DNA from: Kistimonas scapharcae
Lineage (GTDB): Bacteria; Pseudomonadota; Gammaproteobacteria; Pseudomonadales; Endozoicomonadaceae
Direction of reading: 5' to 3'
Assembly: GCF_039540975.1 (NCBI RefSeq)
Contig: NZ_BAABFL010000135.1
Location: 39,148 to 103,147, forward strand
Length of the DNA: 64,000 bases
Shown piece by piece: positions 1-8,672 of this stretch. Position numbers and translations under genes: made by a program. Each line of letters opens with the position of its first letter. Position 1 is the first letter of the stretch. The notes below the pieces were generated by a model. The model did no database searches and had not been told where the DNA came from. It worked only from the letters and a program-made list of their open reading frames with translations.

Positions 1-237
1 CAAAACCATTTATTGACACGAAACAATACCTTACAGAATCAAACAGGAGCCATCATAAGCTGACAGGGAATAGATAAAACAAGAACAATAAAGAACCTTC
101 GACGGCAGTAAAAAGAAAACGCCATTTCCAGACCTTTTCCAGAAAGCCACCCAATAGGTATTATCCGAAAACACCTTTTCAATACAGCCCTTATTACCAG
201 CCCGAAAAGCACCATGGAAATCGATGTTTGGAACAGC
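1..237. other. AT-rich stretch with no supported gene
   Basis: This is the left edge, downstream of the enolase terminator. A 66-codon reading frame on the minus strand begins inside the terminator stem and resembles nothing I recognise, so I do not call it. The gene that often follows eno in gammaproteobacteria (ftsB) is not visible here. Confidence 0.5.
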
Positions 238-272
238 AAAAAAAACCTCCGGTGAATAACCGGAGGTTTTTT
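238..272 (-). terminator. Intrinsic terminator of enolase
   Basis: A perfect 13-bp stem (240-252 with 260-272, GC core CCTCCGG/CCGGAGG) closes a 7-base loop. It is flanked by a run of eight A on the left (U-tract for minus-strand transcription) and six T on the right. It lies 41 bases past the eno stop codon. The symmetry would let it work in both directions. Confidence 0.9.
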
Positions 273-312
273 GGGTTTCAGGGCTGACCAGCGCCTGCCT
301 TATCAGCAGGAA

Positions 313-1599
313 TTACTTGAATTCTGCACGCCCACGGTAGGTCGCCTTGCTGCCAAGCTCTTCTTCGATACGCAGAAGCTGGTTGTACTTGGCCACACGG
401 TCAGAGCGGCACAGGGAACCTGTCTTGATCTGGCCGGCAGCGGTACCTACTGCCAGATCCGCAATGGTCGCATCTTCGGTTTCACCGGAACGGTGGGAAA
501 TCACCGCCGTATAACCGGCTTCACGGGCCATCCGGATAGCATCCAGGGTTTCACTGAGGCTGCCGATCTGGTTGAACTTGATCAGGATGGAGTTGGCAAT
601 ACCCTTGTCGATGCCTTCCTTAAGGATGCGGGTATTGGTCACGAACAAATCGTCCCCCACCAGCTGCAGCTTGTTGCCGAGTTTTTCAGTGAGTACTTTC
701 CAGCCGTCCCAGTCAGACTCATCCAGGCCATCTTCAATAGAAATAATCGGATACTGGTTCGCCAGGTCAGCCAGGTAATCTGCGAAACCTTCGGAATCGA
801 AAGCCTTGCCTTCGCCCTTGAGGTCATACTTGCCATCGCGGTAGAACTCAGAGGCTGCGCAGTCCAGGGCCAGCGTGACGTCGTCACCCAGCTTGTAGCC
901 AGCATTTTCAACCGCTTCCTTGATAACGGCCAGCGCATCCGCATTGGACGCCAGGTTCGGCGCAAAGCCCCCTTCATCACCGACAGACGTGCTCAGCCCC
1001 TTGGCAGACAGGACTTTCTTCAGGTTGTGGAAGATTTCCGCGCCCATGCGCAGCGCTTCGGCAAACGAGCTGGCGCCGACCGGCTGAACCATGAACTCCT
1101 GAATATCCACATTATTGTCAGCGTGTTCGCCACCGTTGAGGATATTCATCATCGGTACCGGCATGGAGTATTGCCCGGAGGTGCCGTTCAGATCCGCAAT
1201 GTGCTGATACAGGGGAATACCCTTTTCCGCCGCAGCAGCTTTTGCCGCAGCCAGGGAAACAGCCAGAATTGCGTTGGCGCCAAGCTTGTTCTTGCTCTCG
1301 GTACCGTCCAGCTCAATCATCAGGTTGTCGATCGCACGCTGATCTGCCGCATCCTTACCCAGCAGGGCTTCACGGATCGGGCCGTTGACATTGCTGACCG
1401 CAGTCAGAACACCTTTGCCCAAATAGCGGCTCTTGTCGCCATCGCGCAGCTCCAGGGCTTCGCGGGAACCGGTGGACGCACCGGAGGGCGCACAGGCCCG
1501 TCCCATGGCGCCAGACTCGAGAATAACGTCTGCCTCAATGGTGGGATTGCCGCGGGAATCCATGATCTCCCGGGCTTTGATCTCTTTGATGATGGCCAT
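313..1599 (-). CDS. eno: Enolase (phosphopyruvate hydratase)
   Basis: This 428-residue protein of standard length begins MAIIKEIKAREIMDSRGNPT, the classic enolase N-terminus. It converts 2-phosphoglycerate to phosphoenolpyruvate in glycolysis and, in many proteobacteria, also serves as an RNA degradosome subunit. The Mg-binding and catalytic signatures are present: LALDCAASEF, SIEDGLDE, LIKFNQIGSLSE and the C-terminal KTGSLCRSDR. An upstream in-frame ATG at 1656 would add 19 residues absent from the family. The ATG at 1599 has a GGAG box 8 bases upstream and is the better start. It is a single gene ended by the strong terminator at 238-272 and is divergent from the GntR gene. Confidence 0.97.
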   Translation of the reverse strand: MAIIKEIKAREIMDSRGNPTIEADVILESGAMGRACAPSGASTGSREALELRDGDKSRYLGKGVLTAVSNVNGPIREALLGKDAADQRAIDNLMIELDGTESKNKLGANAILAVSLAAAKAAAAEKGIPLYQHIADLNGTSGQYSMPVPMMNILNGGEHADNNVDIQEFMVQPVGASSFAEALRMGAEIFHNLKKVLSAKGLSTSVGDEGGFAPNLASNADALAVIKEAVENAGYKLGDDVTLALDCAASEFYRDGKYDLKGEGKAFDSEGFADYLADLANQYPIISIEDGLDESDWDGWKVLTEKLGNKLQLVGDDLFVTNTRILKEGIDKGIANSILIKFNQIGSLSETLDAIRMAREAGYTAVISHRSGETEDATIADLAVGTAAGQIKTGSLCRSDRVAKYNQLLRIEEELGSKATYRGRAEFK

Positions 1600-2016
1600 T
1601 ACGTTCAACTCCACACAGAAGAAACCTGTCGGCTGGCTGGCTGAGCTAACTGACAAGCGGGCTGAAAAAGTGCGCCAATGGTATACGACAAGGCTCGCTC
1701 TTTAAATACCACTGTTTGATTCAAATCACGAAATAGCAATACCACTGACAATAAAAAGGCAAAAAATGGTATTGATAGCTCAGAAAAACCGGATACACTG
1801 ACACGCAGTCACGCATAATGCCGATCTGCCAGTAACGACACAATATAGCCCTATCCCTGCGAATAGCGACGCTATATTCGCTTAATGCGAGAACAGGCAA
1901 GCAGATGCAATGGTCACCGCGGCCTGTTCTGGACCGGATTGGACACATAACGTCTAAAAAATGGTATGGCATTATGCGTTTGAACATACGTCCGCCAAAC
2001 CTGACGCTGCCCGACG
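1600..2016. promoter_or_regulatory. Divergent eno/gntR control region with repeated TGGTAT half-sites
   Basis: This 417-bp non-coding region lies between the divergent starts. It contains five copies of the hexamer TGGTAT in either orientation: 1679-1684 (+), 1706-1711 (-), 1739-1744 (-), 1767-1772 (+) and 1962-1967 (+). The third and fourth extend to an 8-bp inverted repeat, CAATACCA (1737-1744) and TGGTATTG (1767-1774). The copy at 1962 is about 50 bp before the gntR start. Such clustering fits an operator array for the adjacent GntR protein (inference). No core promoter was assigned. Confidence 0.5.
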
Positions 2017-2784
2017 ATGACTGATACCTCACTGACAAGCCGCCTGGTCGAACTGATTTTTGGCCAACCCGAAGCGCTCCGAAACAGCGCGACGCCACTC
2101 TATATCCAGCTTCAGAGCCTGATTCAGGAAGCGATCAGCCAGGGCATTCTGCAGTGCAATGACGCCCTGCCGGCGGAGCGGGAGATCGCCAGCACCATGA
2201 AGGTCTCACGGGTGACGGTCAAGCGCGCTATAGACGACCTGGTCAATGACGGCATTCTGACCCAGCGTCAGGGAGCCGGCACCTTTGTTAATGAGCGTGT
2301 CGTTCATGAATTGAATCGGCTGAATAGCTTCTCGGAAGTGATTCTGGCAGTAGACAAGCATCCGGATTCCCGCTGGATTGAGCGCGGCGTTGGCCTGGCC
2401 ACATCCGATGAAATCCAGAAACTGCGCCTTCAGCCGGGTGATGAGGTGGTTCGGATGTTCCGGGTCAGAATGGCTGACGACAAACCGGTCGCCCTGGAGC
2501 ACGCCACCGTCCCCCGTAAATTCCTGGATAATCCTTTTGGTATCACAGGCTCACTCTATGAAGCGCTGGACGAGGCGGGCATCCGGCCAGTCAAAGCCAT
2601 TCAGCGACTGCGGGCAGTGGCTGTCGATGCTACCTATGCGGATTATCTGGATATTCCCGTCGGCAGCCCGGTCATATTCCTTGAACGCCATGGCCTGCTG
2701 GAAGACGATACGCCGGTGGAGCACACCCGCTCCCACTTCCTGGGTGATACCTTTGATTTTGTGACGGTGATTCGGGAGCCCTGA
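2017..2784 (+). CDS. GntR-family transcriptional regulator with UTRA domain (HutC/NagR-like)
   Basis: This 255-residue cytoplasmic DNA-binding protein has an N-terminal GntR winged helix at about residues 24-95, with LPAEREIASTMKVSRVTVKR followed by QRQGAGTFV. A UTRA effector-binding domain spans about 110-250 (EHATVPRKF, SPVIFLERHG, HTRSHFLGDTF). UTRA domains sense small ligands such as amino sugars or histidine intermediates. No catabolic gene sits beside it to reveal the ligand. The start has only a weak ribosome site and no better alternative in frame. The TGGTAT cluster upstream suggests autoregulation, and possibly control of eno; both are inferred. Confidence 0.9.
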   Translation: MTDTSLTSRLVELIFGQPEALRNSATPLYIQLQSLIQEAISQGILQCNDALPAEREIASTMKVSRVTVKRAIDDLVNDGILTQRQGAGTFVNERVVHELNRLNSFSEVILAVDKHPDSRWIERGVGLATSDEIQKLRLQPGDEVVRMFRVRMADDKPVALEHATVPRKFLDNPFGITGSLYEALDEAGIRPVKAIQRLRAVAVDATYADYLDIPVGSPVIFLERHGLLEDDTPVEHTRSHFLGDTFDFVTVIREP

Positions 2785-2840
2785 CACCGTCCGTGTTCCA
2801 GAACCACCGGTTCCCATGGGAGCCGGAAACTGCCAGTCAT

Positions 2841-2870
2841 TTGACACATCAGCCTATACGCTTTTATCCA
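2841..2870 (+). promoter_or_regulatory. Possible sigma-70 promoter for motY
   Basis: A perfect -35 box TTGACA (2841-2846) is followed after 18 bases by TATCCA (2865-2870), which matches only three of six -10 positions. It lies 137 bp before motY. No sigma-54 or sigma-28 consensus was found in the same gap. Confidence 0.25.
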
Positions 2871-3006
2871 AACTCGATCCTGCTATTGTCCTTTCCAAGG
2901 CCCAAGGGCTAACACCGCTACTATTACCGCCCATGCCATTTATGCCATGACTTTTTCACTAAACTAAAAGACAGAAGCAGTAGCAGTACGCTGGATTCAT
3001 AAGGAT

Positions 3007-4008
3007 ATGAAGTGCAGTAACGTAGTTTTCCTGACGATGATCAGCGGTATGGTGGCCATGGGCGCCAAAGCCGGTAATTATTTGACACCGATGGATAACA
3101 CCATCTGGCAGGTGGAGTCATCCATATTCGCCTGTAAACTGACCCAGCCCATCCCGCGCTTCGGCTCCGCAACCTTCATTGACGAAGCCGGTCTCCCCAT
3201 GATGCTGCAGATTGAATCGCCCGTACTGAAAAAGCAGGCTGACACAATCACAGTGTTTTCTGCCCCCGCGCCCTGGCATCCGTTTGGCGCCAATGTCGAG
3301 CATGCCAGCAATCCGGTTCAGGATCAGGCCTATCGTCATGAACCGGGCGCCACGGAATTACTGGACAAAATGAGCAATGGCCTTTGGGCACAGCTGGATA
3401 TCCTGGCGAATACCCAGCTTAAACATCGGATAACGCTATCATCCGTGGGCATTGCCGATGTGATTGAACCCTTCAGTGAATGCCGGAAAACCCTGCTACC
3501 GGTGAATTTTGACCAGATCAAACACACGATTGTCTATTATGACTCCGGCCAGCAGGGTTACCGAAAGGATCATCACCCGTTCCTGCAGGACATGATTACC
3601 TATATCCTGGCCGACCCACGCGTCAACCGCATTGAAATTGACGGCCATACCGACGGGATTGGCGATTCGCTGGCCAACAGAACACTGTCCATGGAGCGCT
3701 CGAATGCCATCAGTAGCCTGATGCTGAAGCGCGGGATTGCGGCATCCATGATCACAACCCGCTACCACGGGGATCGCTATCCGGTTCGCTCCAACAACAC
3801 CGCTGAAGGCCGGGCCAAGAACCGACGGGTTGAAATCCGCCTTTATCGCGATGAAAAGCCTAAACAGGCACCTGAGGCCGTAGAAAATGCCAGCAAAGAG
3901 CCACCCTCACTCTCCATGGCAAAAGAAGAAAACACGCTCGCCCAAAACGTCGATGATTCAGAAACATTGGAAGAGGCCCCAGCCGCCACATCCCCAAAAG
4001 AAGAATAG
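3007..4008 (+). CDS. motY: MotY-like flagellar T-ring protein with C-terminal OmpA domain
   Basis: The product is a 333-residue secreted protein. A signal peptide covers about residues 1-22 (ending GAKAG). The MotY N-terminal domain follows (LTPMDNTIWQVESSIFACKL, then IPRFGSATF), and an OmpA-type peptidoglycan-binding domain lies at about 165-280 (IEIDGHTDGIGD, NRRVEIRLYR). MotY anchors the stator around the basal body in sodium-driven polar and in lateral flagella of Vibrio. Its place directly before a lafK-like gene matches the lateral flagellar locus of Vibrio parahaemolyticus. About 50 residues rich in Glu, Pro and Ala extend beyond the OmpA domain, which is unusual. Confidence 0.88.
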   Translation: MKCSNVVFLTMISGMVAMGAKAGNYLTPMDNTIWQVESSIFACKLTQPIPRFGSATFIDEAGLPMMLQIESPVLKKQADTITVFSAPAPWHPFGANVEHASNPVQDQAYRHEPGATELLDKMSNGLWAQLDILANTQLKHRITLSSVGIADVIEPFSECRKTLLPVNFDQIKHTIVYYDSGQQGYRKDHHPFLQDMITYILADPRVNRIEIDGHTDGIGDSLANRTLSMERSNAISSLMLKRGIAASMITTRYHGDRYPVRSNNTAEGRAKNRRVEIRLYRDEKPKQAPEAVENASKEPPSLSMAKEENTLAQNVDDSETLEEAPAATSPKEE

Positions 4009-4138
4009 ATATTTGACGCTTTTTTCTTAAAAAAACACCAAAGAATTCCTCACCACTTCGATTCATAAACCTGCCAAAAAACTTTAATGTTTTTTAGCAA
4101 TAACCAACCAGACCGGCATCGTGAATTTGTCTATTTAC

Positions 4139-4146
4139 GCCGATAA
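4139..4146 (+). promoter_or_regulatory. Isolated sigma-28 -10 octamer upstream of lafK
   Basis: The sequence GCCGATAA exactly matches the flagellar sigma-28 -10 element and lies about 145 bp before the activator gene. At the required 15-base spacing the -35 position reads CGTG instead of TAAA, so the site is incomplete. Confidence 0.25.
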
Positions 4147-4291
4147 ATCTGAACAGGGGATGTTCTATATTTCAATTGTTCATAATTAAAAACATTTCAT
4201 ATCTCATTGTTTTATTGAAGTTTTCATGGATATGAAAAGCCGTAAGAACCAATATCAATACTGAGCATATTCTTGTCTGTTGCATACGGAA

Positions 4292-5650
4292 ATGACTAAA
4301 CACAGCGTTCTCATGGTGGGAGAAACAGGCTTTGACTCGCCAGTCAGCCAACAGCTGACAACGCTGCCGTTTACCCTCGAAAAAGTGGTTGACTGCCTGT
4401 CAGCCATGCAAGTGATCCAACAGAAGAAAATTGACCTTATCATAGCCAGCGATCAGCTGCCGGATGCCACCACGCTGGAATTCATCCAGCAGGTTGGCCG
4501 TCAGAATCCCATGCCTGCACTTGTGATTGCCTCTCCTGATGCCTGTGTTGAGGATGCCGTTGCCGCTATCCATGCCGGCGCCAGCGATTTTATTGCCGGC
4601 AATATCACCCTGAAGCGACTGACGACCCTGCTGGAACAACAGCCTGTAGAAACCCCGGAAGGCCCCATCGCTGCCTCAGATGCCAGTCGTTCCCTGTTAG
4701 CCATGGCACGGCAAGTGGCCAGCACGGATACTACCGTTCTTATCACTGGTAACAGCGGTACCGGCAAAGAAGTTCTGGCGCATTTCATCCATCAGCACTC
4801 TCCCCGAAAGGCGCAGACCTTTATTGCCATCAATTGTGCCGCCATACCCGAAAACCTGCTCGAAGCGGAGTTGTTCGGTTACGTGAAAGGCGCTTTCACT
4901 GGCGCCTATACCAGCCGCCCAGGCAAGTTCGAGCTCGCCAATGAAGGCACGCTCTTTCTGGATGAAATCGGGGAAATTGCAGGTTCTCTACAAGCCAAGC
5001 TACTCAGGGTCCTGCAAGAACGCGAGGTGGAGAGAATCGGCAGCCATCAAAGTATTCGGCTCAATATCCGGATCATTGCCGCCACGAATCAGGATCTGGC
5101 CCGGCAAGTGAATGAAGGCACATTCCGTGAAGACCTGTTTTATCGCCTGAATGTTTTCCCGCTCCATTGCATGCCCCTTCGGGAGCGCCGGGAAGACATC
5201 CTGCCACTGGCCCGTCACTTTCTGGCCCGGACAGGACGCTGCCTGCAATTCAGCCCTTCTGCGGAACAGGCATTGTTAAATCATGACTGGCCCGGTAATG
5301 CCAGAGAGCTGGAAAATGTTGTTCAGCGGGCACTGGTGCTCACCACCGGTAATACCATTCAACCAGAAGCACTGATGTTGCCAGCAAACGGTACTCAGTC
5401 AACCACGACCACAAGCAGCCCAATCCGCTCCAACAAACTGCACAAACGAAATAGAACCCTGGAGCAGGAACACATCATCGACACCTTGCTGCAACACAAG
5501 GGGCACCGAACCCGTACGGCCGAAACCTTAGGCATTACAACCCGAACACTGCGTAACAAACTGGCCGATATTCGTCGTCAGGGCATCGATATTGAAGCCC
5601 TGATCGCCCAGTCAAAAACATCAGACGAACACCGATATCAGGGAGAATGA
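4292..5650 (+). CDS. lafK: LafK/FlrC-like sigma-54-dependent flagellar activator with degenerate receiver
   Basis: This 452-residue enhancer-binding protein has a receiver-like domain at about 1-115, a sigma-54 AAA+ domain at about 130-365, and a Fis-type helix-turn-helix at about 405-445 (RTAETLGITTRTLRNKLADI). The AAA+ domain carries Walker A GNSGTGKE from residue 153, the sigma-54-contacting GAFTGA at 200-205, and FLDEIGE. In the receiver the position of the phospho-accepting Asp is Ser53, the acidic pocket is reduced to GE, and the conserved Lys is replaced by Gly. It probably acts without a kinase, as LafK is thought to. I start at ATG 4292; a TTG at 4280 is also in frame. fliE follows after 4 bases. 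Confidence 0.87.
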   Translation: MTKHSVLMVGETGFDSPVSQQLTTLPFTLEKVVDCLSAMQVIQQKKIDLIIASDQLPDATTLEFIQQVGRQNPMPALVIASPDACVEDAVAAIHAGASDFIAGNITLKRLTTLLEQQPVETPEGPIAASDASRSLLAMARQVASTDTTVLITGNSGTGKEVLAHFIHQHSPRKAQTFIAINCAAIPENLLEAELFGYVKGAFTGAYTSRPGKFELANEGTLFLDEIGEIAGSLQAKLLRVLQEREVERIGSHQSIRLNIRIIAATNQDLARQVNEGTFREDLFYRLNVFPLHCMPLRERREDILPLARHFLARTGRCLQFSPSAEQALLNHDWPGNARELENVVQRALVLTTGNTIQPEALMLPANGTQSTTTTSSPIRSNKLHKRNRTLEQEHIIDTLLQHKGHRTRTAETLGITTRTLRNKLADIRRQGIDIEALIAQSKTSDEHRYQGE

Positions 5651-5654
5651 GGAA

Positions 5655-5984
5655 ATGATCAAACCTGTCGGCGATGACGTACCAATGCTCAACCTTGGAC
5701 AACCGATCAATATCGGCCAGCGCACGCCCGTCGACCTGAGCCAGTTTGGCCGCGTGGATGATCAGCCGTCATTCAGTTCCCTGCTCAAACAGGCGCTGGA
5801 TCACGTCAACAGTTTGCAGCAGGACACCAGTAACCGGATGCGAGCCATCGAAACCGGTGCCAGTACCGATCTGGTTGGCACCATGATTGCCGCCCAGAAG
5901 TCCAGCCTGTCCTTCCAGGCACTGATGCAGGTACGTAACAAGGTCGTTTCCGCCTACGAAGAAGTCATGCGGATGCAGATTTAA
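5655..5984 (+). CDS. fliE: Flagellar hook-basal body protein FliE
   Basis: This 109-residue protein forms the junction between the MS ring and the proximal rod. The C-terminal half has the family pattern: SFSSLLKQALDHVN, then AIETGASTDLVGTMIAAQKSSLSFQALMQVRNKVV and a terminal YEEVMRMQI. A GAGG ribosome site lies 4 bases before the start. It is the first structural gene after lafK and is followed by fliF. Confidence 0.95.
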   Translation: MIKPVGDDVPMLNLGQPINIGQRTPVDLSQFGRVDDQPSFSSLLKQALDHVNSLQQDTSNRMRAIETGASTDLVGTMIAAQKSSLSFQALMQVRNKVVSAYEEVMRMQI

Positions 5985-6007
5985 CCGAATAGTGCAGGCA
6001 GGGCACC

Positions 6008-7630
6008 ATGGCAGACGAGCACACACCGCCAGCAGTAAAACACGAGTACCAGAGCCGCTGGCAACAGGTACTTACCCGGGTCAGCACCATGATCCGGGAA
6101 AACCCGAAATACCAGGGACTGATGCTGATCAGCCTGGCAGGGTCGCTGGCGCTCGCCATCGTCCTGGTGATCTGGTCAAACAGCACCGACTACCAGCCCC
6201 TCTATGGTAGCCAGGAGATCTACGATGTCGGCGGTGTCACGGATGCCCTGGAGCAGGCCGGTATCGCTTACCGTGTTCACCCTGGTAGTGGGCAGATATT
6301 GGTTGATGCGGCCCGTCTGCCGGAAGCCCGGATGCAATTGGCTGCGGCCGGCATCAAGCCGGAAAAACCCGAAGGATTGGAAGTGCTCGATAAAGAACAG
6401 CCTCTCGGGACTAGCCAGTTTCTGGAAAATGTACGCTATCGCCGGGGGCTGGAAGGCGAACTTGCCCGCACGATCATCAGCCTCCGGCAGGTGAGGAATG
6501 CCCGGGTCCATCTGGCACTGCCTCGTAAGAGCGCCTTTGTCAGAAAGGCAGAAAAGCCGTCAGCCTCGGTCTTTGTGGATCTGCTTCCCGGCCAGATGCT
6601 CGACAAAACCCAGGTGGAAGCTATCGTCAACCTGATTGCCGGCAGCGTGCCCGGCATGTCACGTGAATCTATTTCCATTGTTGACCAGCACGGCACCCTC
6701 CTCTCGCGGGAGCTGGCCATGAGCAACAATGGTCTGGACCTGGCCGAGCGCCAGCTGGACTACATCGACAAGCTGGAACAAACCTACGAGAACCGCGTAA
6801 GTGCACTGCTTGAACCGATCGTGGGCTATGGCAATTTCCGGGTTGAGGTGTCTGCCGATGTGGATCTGAATCGAATTGAGCAAACGTCCGAGGAATATGA
6901 CCCGCAAGCACAGGCTATTCGGAGTGAACACTCCAGCGAACGACATGAAACCGGTAACGCCACCAAGACCCCTGGGGCGCTCAGCAACGAACCCGCTCAA
7001 ACCAGTGATGAACAAACTGCAGCCAAGGAAGTGGGCCAGAAAGAGTTCACCCGTAACTATGAGGTCGATCGTGTCGTCAAGCATGTCACCCGGCAGCAGG
7101 GTACCATCAACCGTTTAAGTGTTGCGGTTGTCCTGAATGAAAGCGCCATGGCAGGCGGCAGCGTTCAGATGGAAAACCTGCAGCAGCTGGTGCGTGATGC
7201 CATCGGTTTCACCGAGGCTCGAAACGACCAGATCAGCATTCATACCGCCAACTTTGTCGTCAACGACGCCATTGCCGATAACGGGATAGCCTGGTGGGAA
7301 TCCCCCCAGCTCCTCTATTACTTCCGCTACCTGATTGGCGGCATTTTGAGCCTCGCCGTCATCATGTTCCTGCTGCGCCCACTGGTACAGCGTATTGTCA
7401 GCCCACCCGAACCACTACCCGCGCCGGTGGATGAAGCCGCCGAAGCCGCCGCTGCGTTCAAGGCCGCCCATCCGGACCTGGGGCTGTTCAGCGACGAATC
7501 CCTTTCCCTGCTGCCACCGGAAGTGGCGGATTTTGAAACCCAGCTCGTGAGCGCCCGGAAACTGGCTCACAAGGAACCGGAACGGGTAGCCCAAGTCGTC
7601 AAAATGTGGATGAGTTCAACGGAATCATAA
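6008..7630 (+). CDS. fliF: Flagellar MS-ring protein FliF
   Basis: This 540-residue inner-membrane ring protein has an N-terminal membrane helix at about residues 37-58, periplasmic ring-building domains (DYQPLYGSQEI, GTSQFLENVRYRRGLEGELA, ARVHLALPRKSAF), a second helix at about 440-462 (YFRYLIGGILSLAVIMFLLR) and a cytoplasmic FliG-binding tail (VAQVVKMWMSS). Length is typical. The stop overlaps the fliG start as TAATG, indicating translational coupling. Confidence 0.96.
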   Translation: MADEHTPPAVKHEYQSRWQQVLTRVSTMIRENPKYQGLMLISLAGSLALAIVLVIWSNSTDYQPLYGSQEIYDVGGVTDALEQAGIAYRVHPGSGQILVDAARLPEARMQLAAAGIKPEKPEGLEVLDKEQPLGTSQFLENVRYRRGLEGELARTIISLRQVRNARVHLALPRKSAFVRKAEKPSASVFVDLLPGQMLDKTQVEAIVNLIAGSVPGMSRESISIVDQHGTLLSRELAMSNNGLDLAERQLDYIDKLEQTYENRVSALLEPIVGYGNFRVEVSADVDLNRIEQTSEEYDPQAQAIRSEHSSERHETGNATKTPGALSNEPAQTSDEQTAAKEVGQKEFTRNYEVDRVVKHVTRQQGTINRLSVAVVLNESAMAGGSVQMENLQQLVRDAIGFTEARNDQISIHTANFVVNDAIADNGIAWWESPQLLYYFRYLIGGILSLAVIMFLLRPLVQRIVSPPEPLPAPVDEAAEAAAAFKAAHPDLGLFSDESLSLLPPEVADFETQLVSARKLAHKEPERVAQVVKMWMSSTES

Positions 7631-8646
7631 TGACTACAGATAACAACAAGATCAGCCAGACAGCCCGAAATGTTGCTGTTCTCCTGCTGAGCCTGGGTGA
7701 GAAAGGTGCCGCCCATGTGTTCAAACACCTCAGTAAACAGGAAGTTCGTCAGATCACCATGGCCATGGCCACCATGCCCCCCCTGCGCCGGGATGAGGTA
7801 CAAACCATCCTGAGCCAGTTTTTCCATGAATACCGTTATGAGGCCGGCTTCATCGGCGGTACCCAGCAATATCTCGAGAAAAGCCTCCAGTTGGCCATGG
7901 GCGAAAAAGACGCCACGAAAATGCTCGAATCCATCTTTGGACATGAGGAAACCGGCAACGGCCTGGAGATGATCAAGTGGATGGGAGCGTCCACTATCGC
8001 CGAACTGATCGCCCATGAGCACCCACAGCTGCAGGCCGTCTTACTGGCCAACCTGGACTCCAAGCAAGCCTCAGATGTACTCAAGCGGTTACCCATGCAT
8101 ACCCATAACGATCTGCTGTCACGGGTCGCCAAACTGGAAGAGTTACATCCGGCCATCATCCAGGAACTCAATGCCATGTTTGATGACAACATGGTCGAGC
8201 TGAACTCCGGCCACAACACCACCATCAGTGGCATGCGCCAGGTCGCCGACATCATGAACCGACTCAGCGAGGATGAAACCAAAAGCCTGCTGTCTCATTT
8301 CAAGGAAATGGATGAGAGCCTGGCTGAAGAGCTTGAAAACCACATGTTTGTCTTTGACAACCTGGCGAAAGTCAATGATGAAGCTATCAACCGGATCATT
8401 GCCGAAGTGCCTCAGGATGTCCTGGTTATGGCGCTGAAGGGGGCACCAGAGGAACTCATGGACATGATATTCAACAATATGGCCAAGAGTTCCGCCAAAT
8501 ACCTGCAGGATGACATTGATAACCTGGGTAGTGTCCGGGCCAGTCAGGTGCAGGCCGCCCGTAAGGAAATGCTGGATACAGCCCGGCGACTCGCTGATGA
8601 AGGCGAGATCGAGCTGAACTTCAGAGATGAAGAGATGATTGAATAA
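7630..8646 (+). CDS. fliG: Flagellar motor switch protein FliG
   Basis: This 338-residue protein is the switch-complex component that contacts both FliF and the MotA stator. The hallmark EHPQ motif occurs in AHEHPQLQAVLLANLD, preceded by an N-terminal FliF-binding domain (ARNVAVLLLSLGEKGAAHVF). The C-terminal torque domain is intact (LMDMIFNNMAKSSA, SQVQAARKEMLDTARRL). The ATG at 7630 overlaps the fliF stop. An upstream in-frame ATG at 7606 would add eight residues not typical of the family. Confidence 0.96.
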   Translation: MTTDNNKISQTARNVAVLLLSLGEKGAAHVFKHLSKQEVRQITMAMATMPPLRRDEVQTILSQFFHEYRYEAGFIGGTQQYLEKSLQLAMGEKDATKMLESIFGHEETGNGLEMIKWMGASTIAELIAHEHPQLQAVLLANLDSKQASDVLKRLPMHTHNDLLSRVAKLEELHPAIIQELNAMFDDNMVELNSGHNTTISGMRQVADIMNRLSEDETKSLLSHFKEMDESLAEELENHMFVFDNLAKVNDEAINRIIAEVPQDVLVMALKGAPEELMDMIFNNMAKSSAKYLQDDIDNLGSVRASQVQAARKEMLDTARRLADEGEIELNFRDEEMIE

Positions 8647-8672
8647 CACGCCAAACACGCAGGGATCGCGCC

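Noticed and set aside
39..239. 66-codon hydrophobic reading frame on the minus strand after eno
   Set aside because: Its start lies inside the eno terminator, there is no ribosome site and no recognisable family, so it is probably chance.
271..1644. 457-codon open frame on the plus strand opposite eno
   Set aside because: It is antisense to a textbook enolase and its translation resembles no protein; an artefact of GC-biased third positions.
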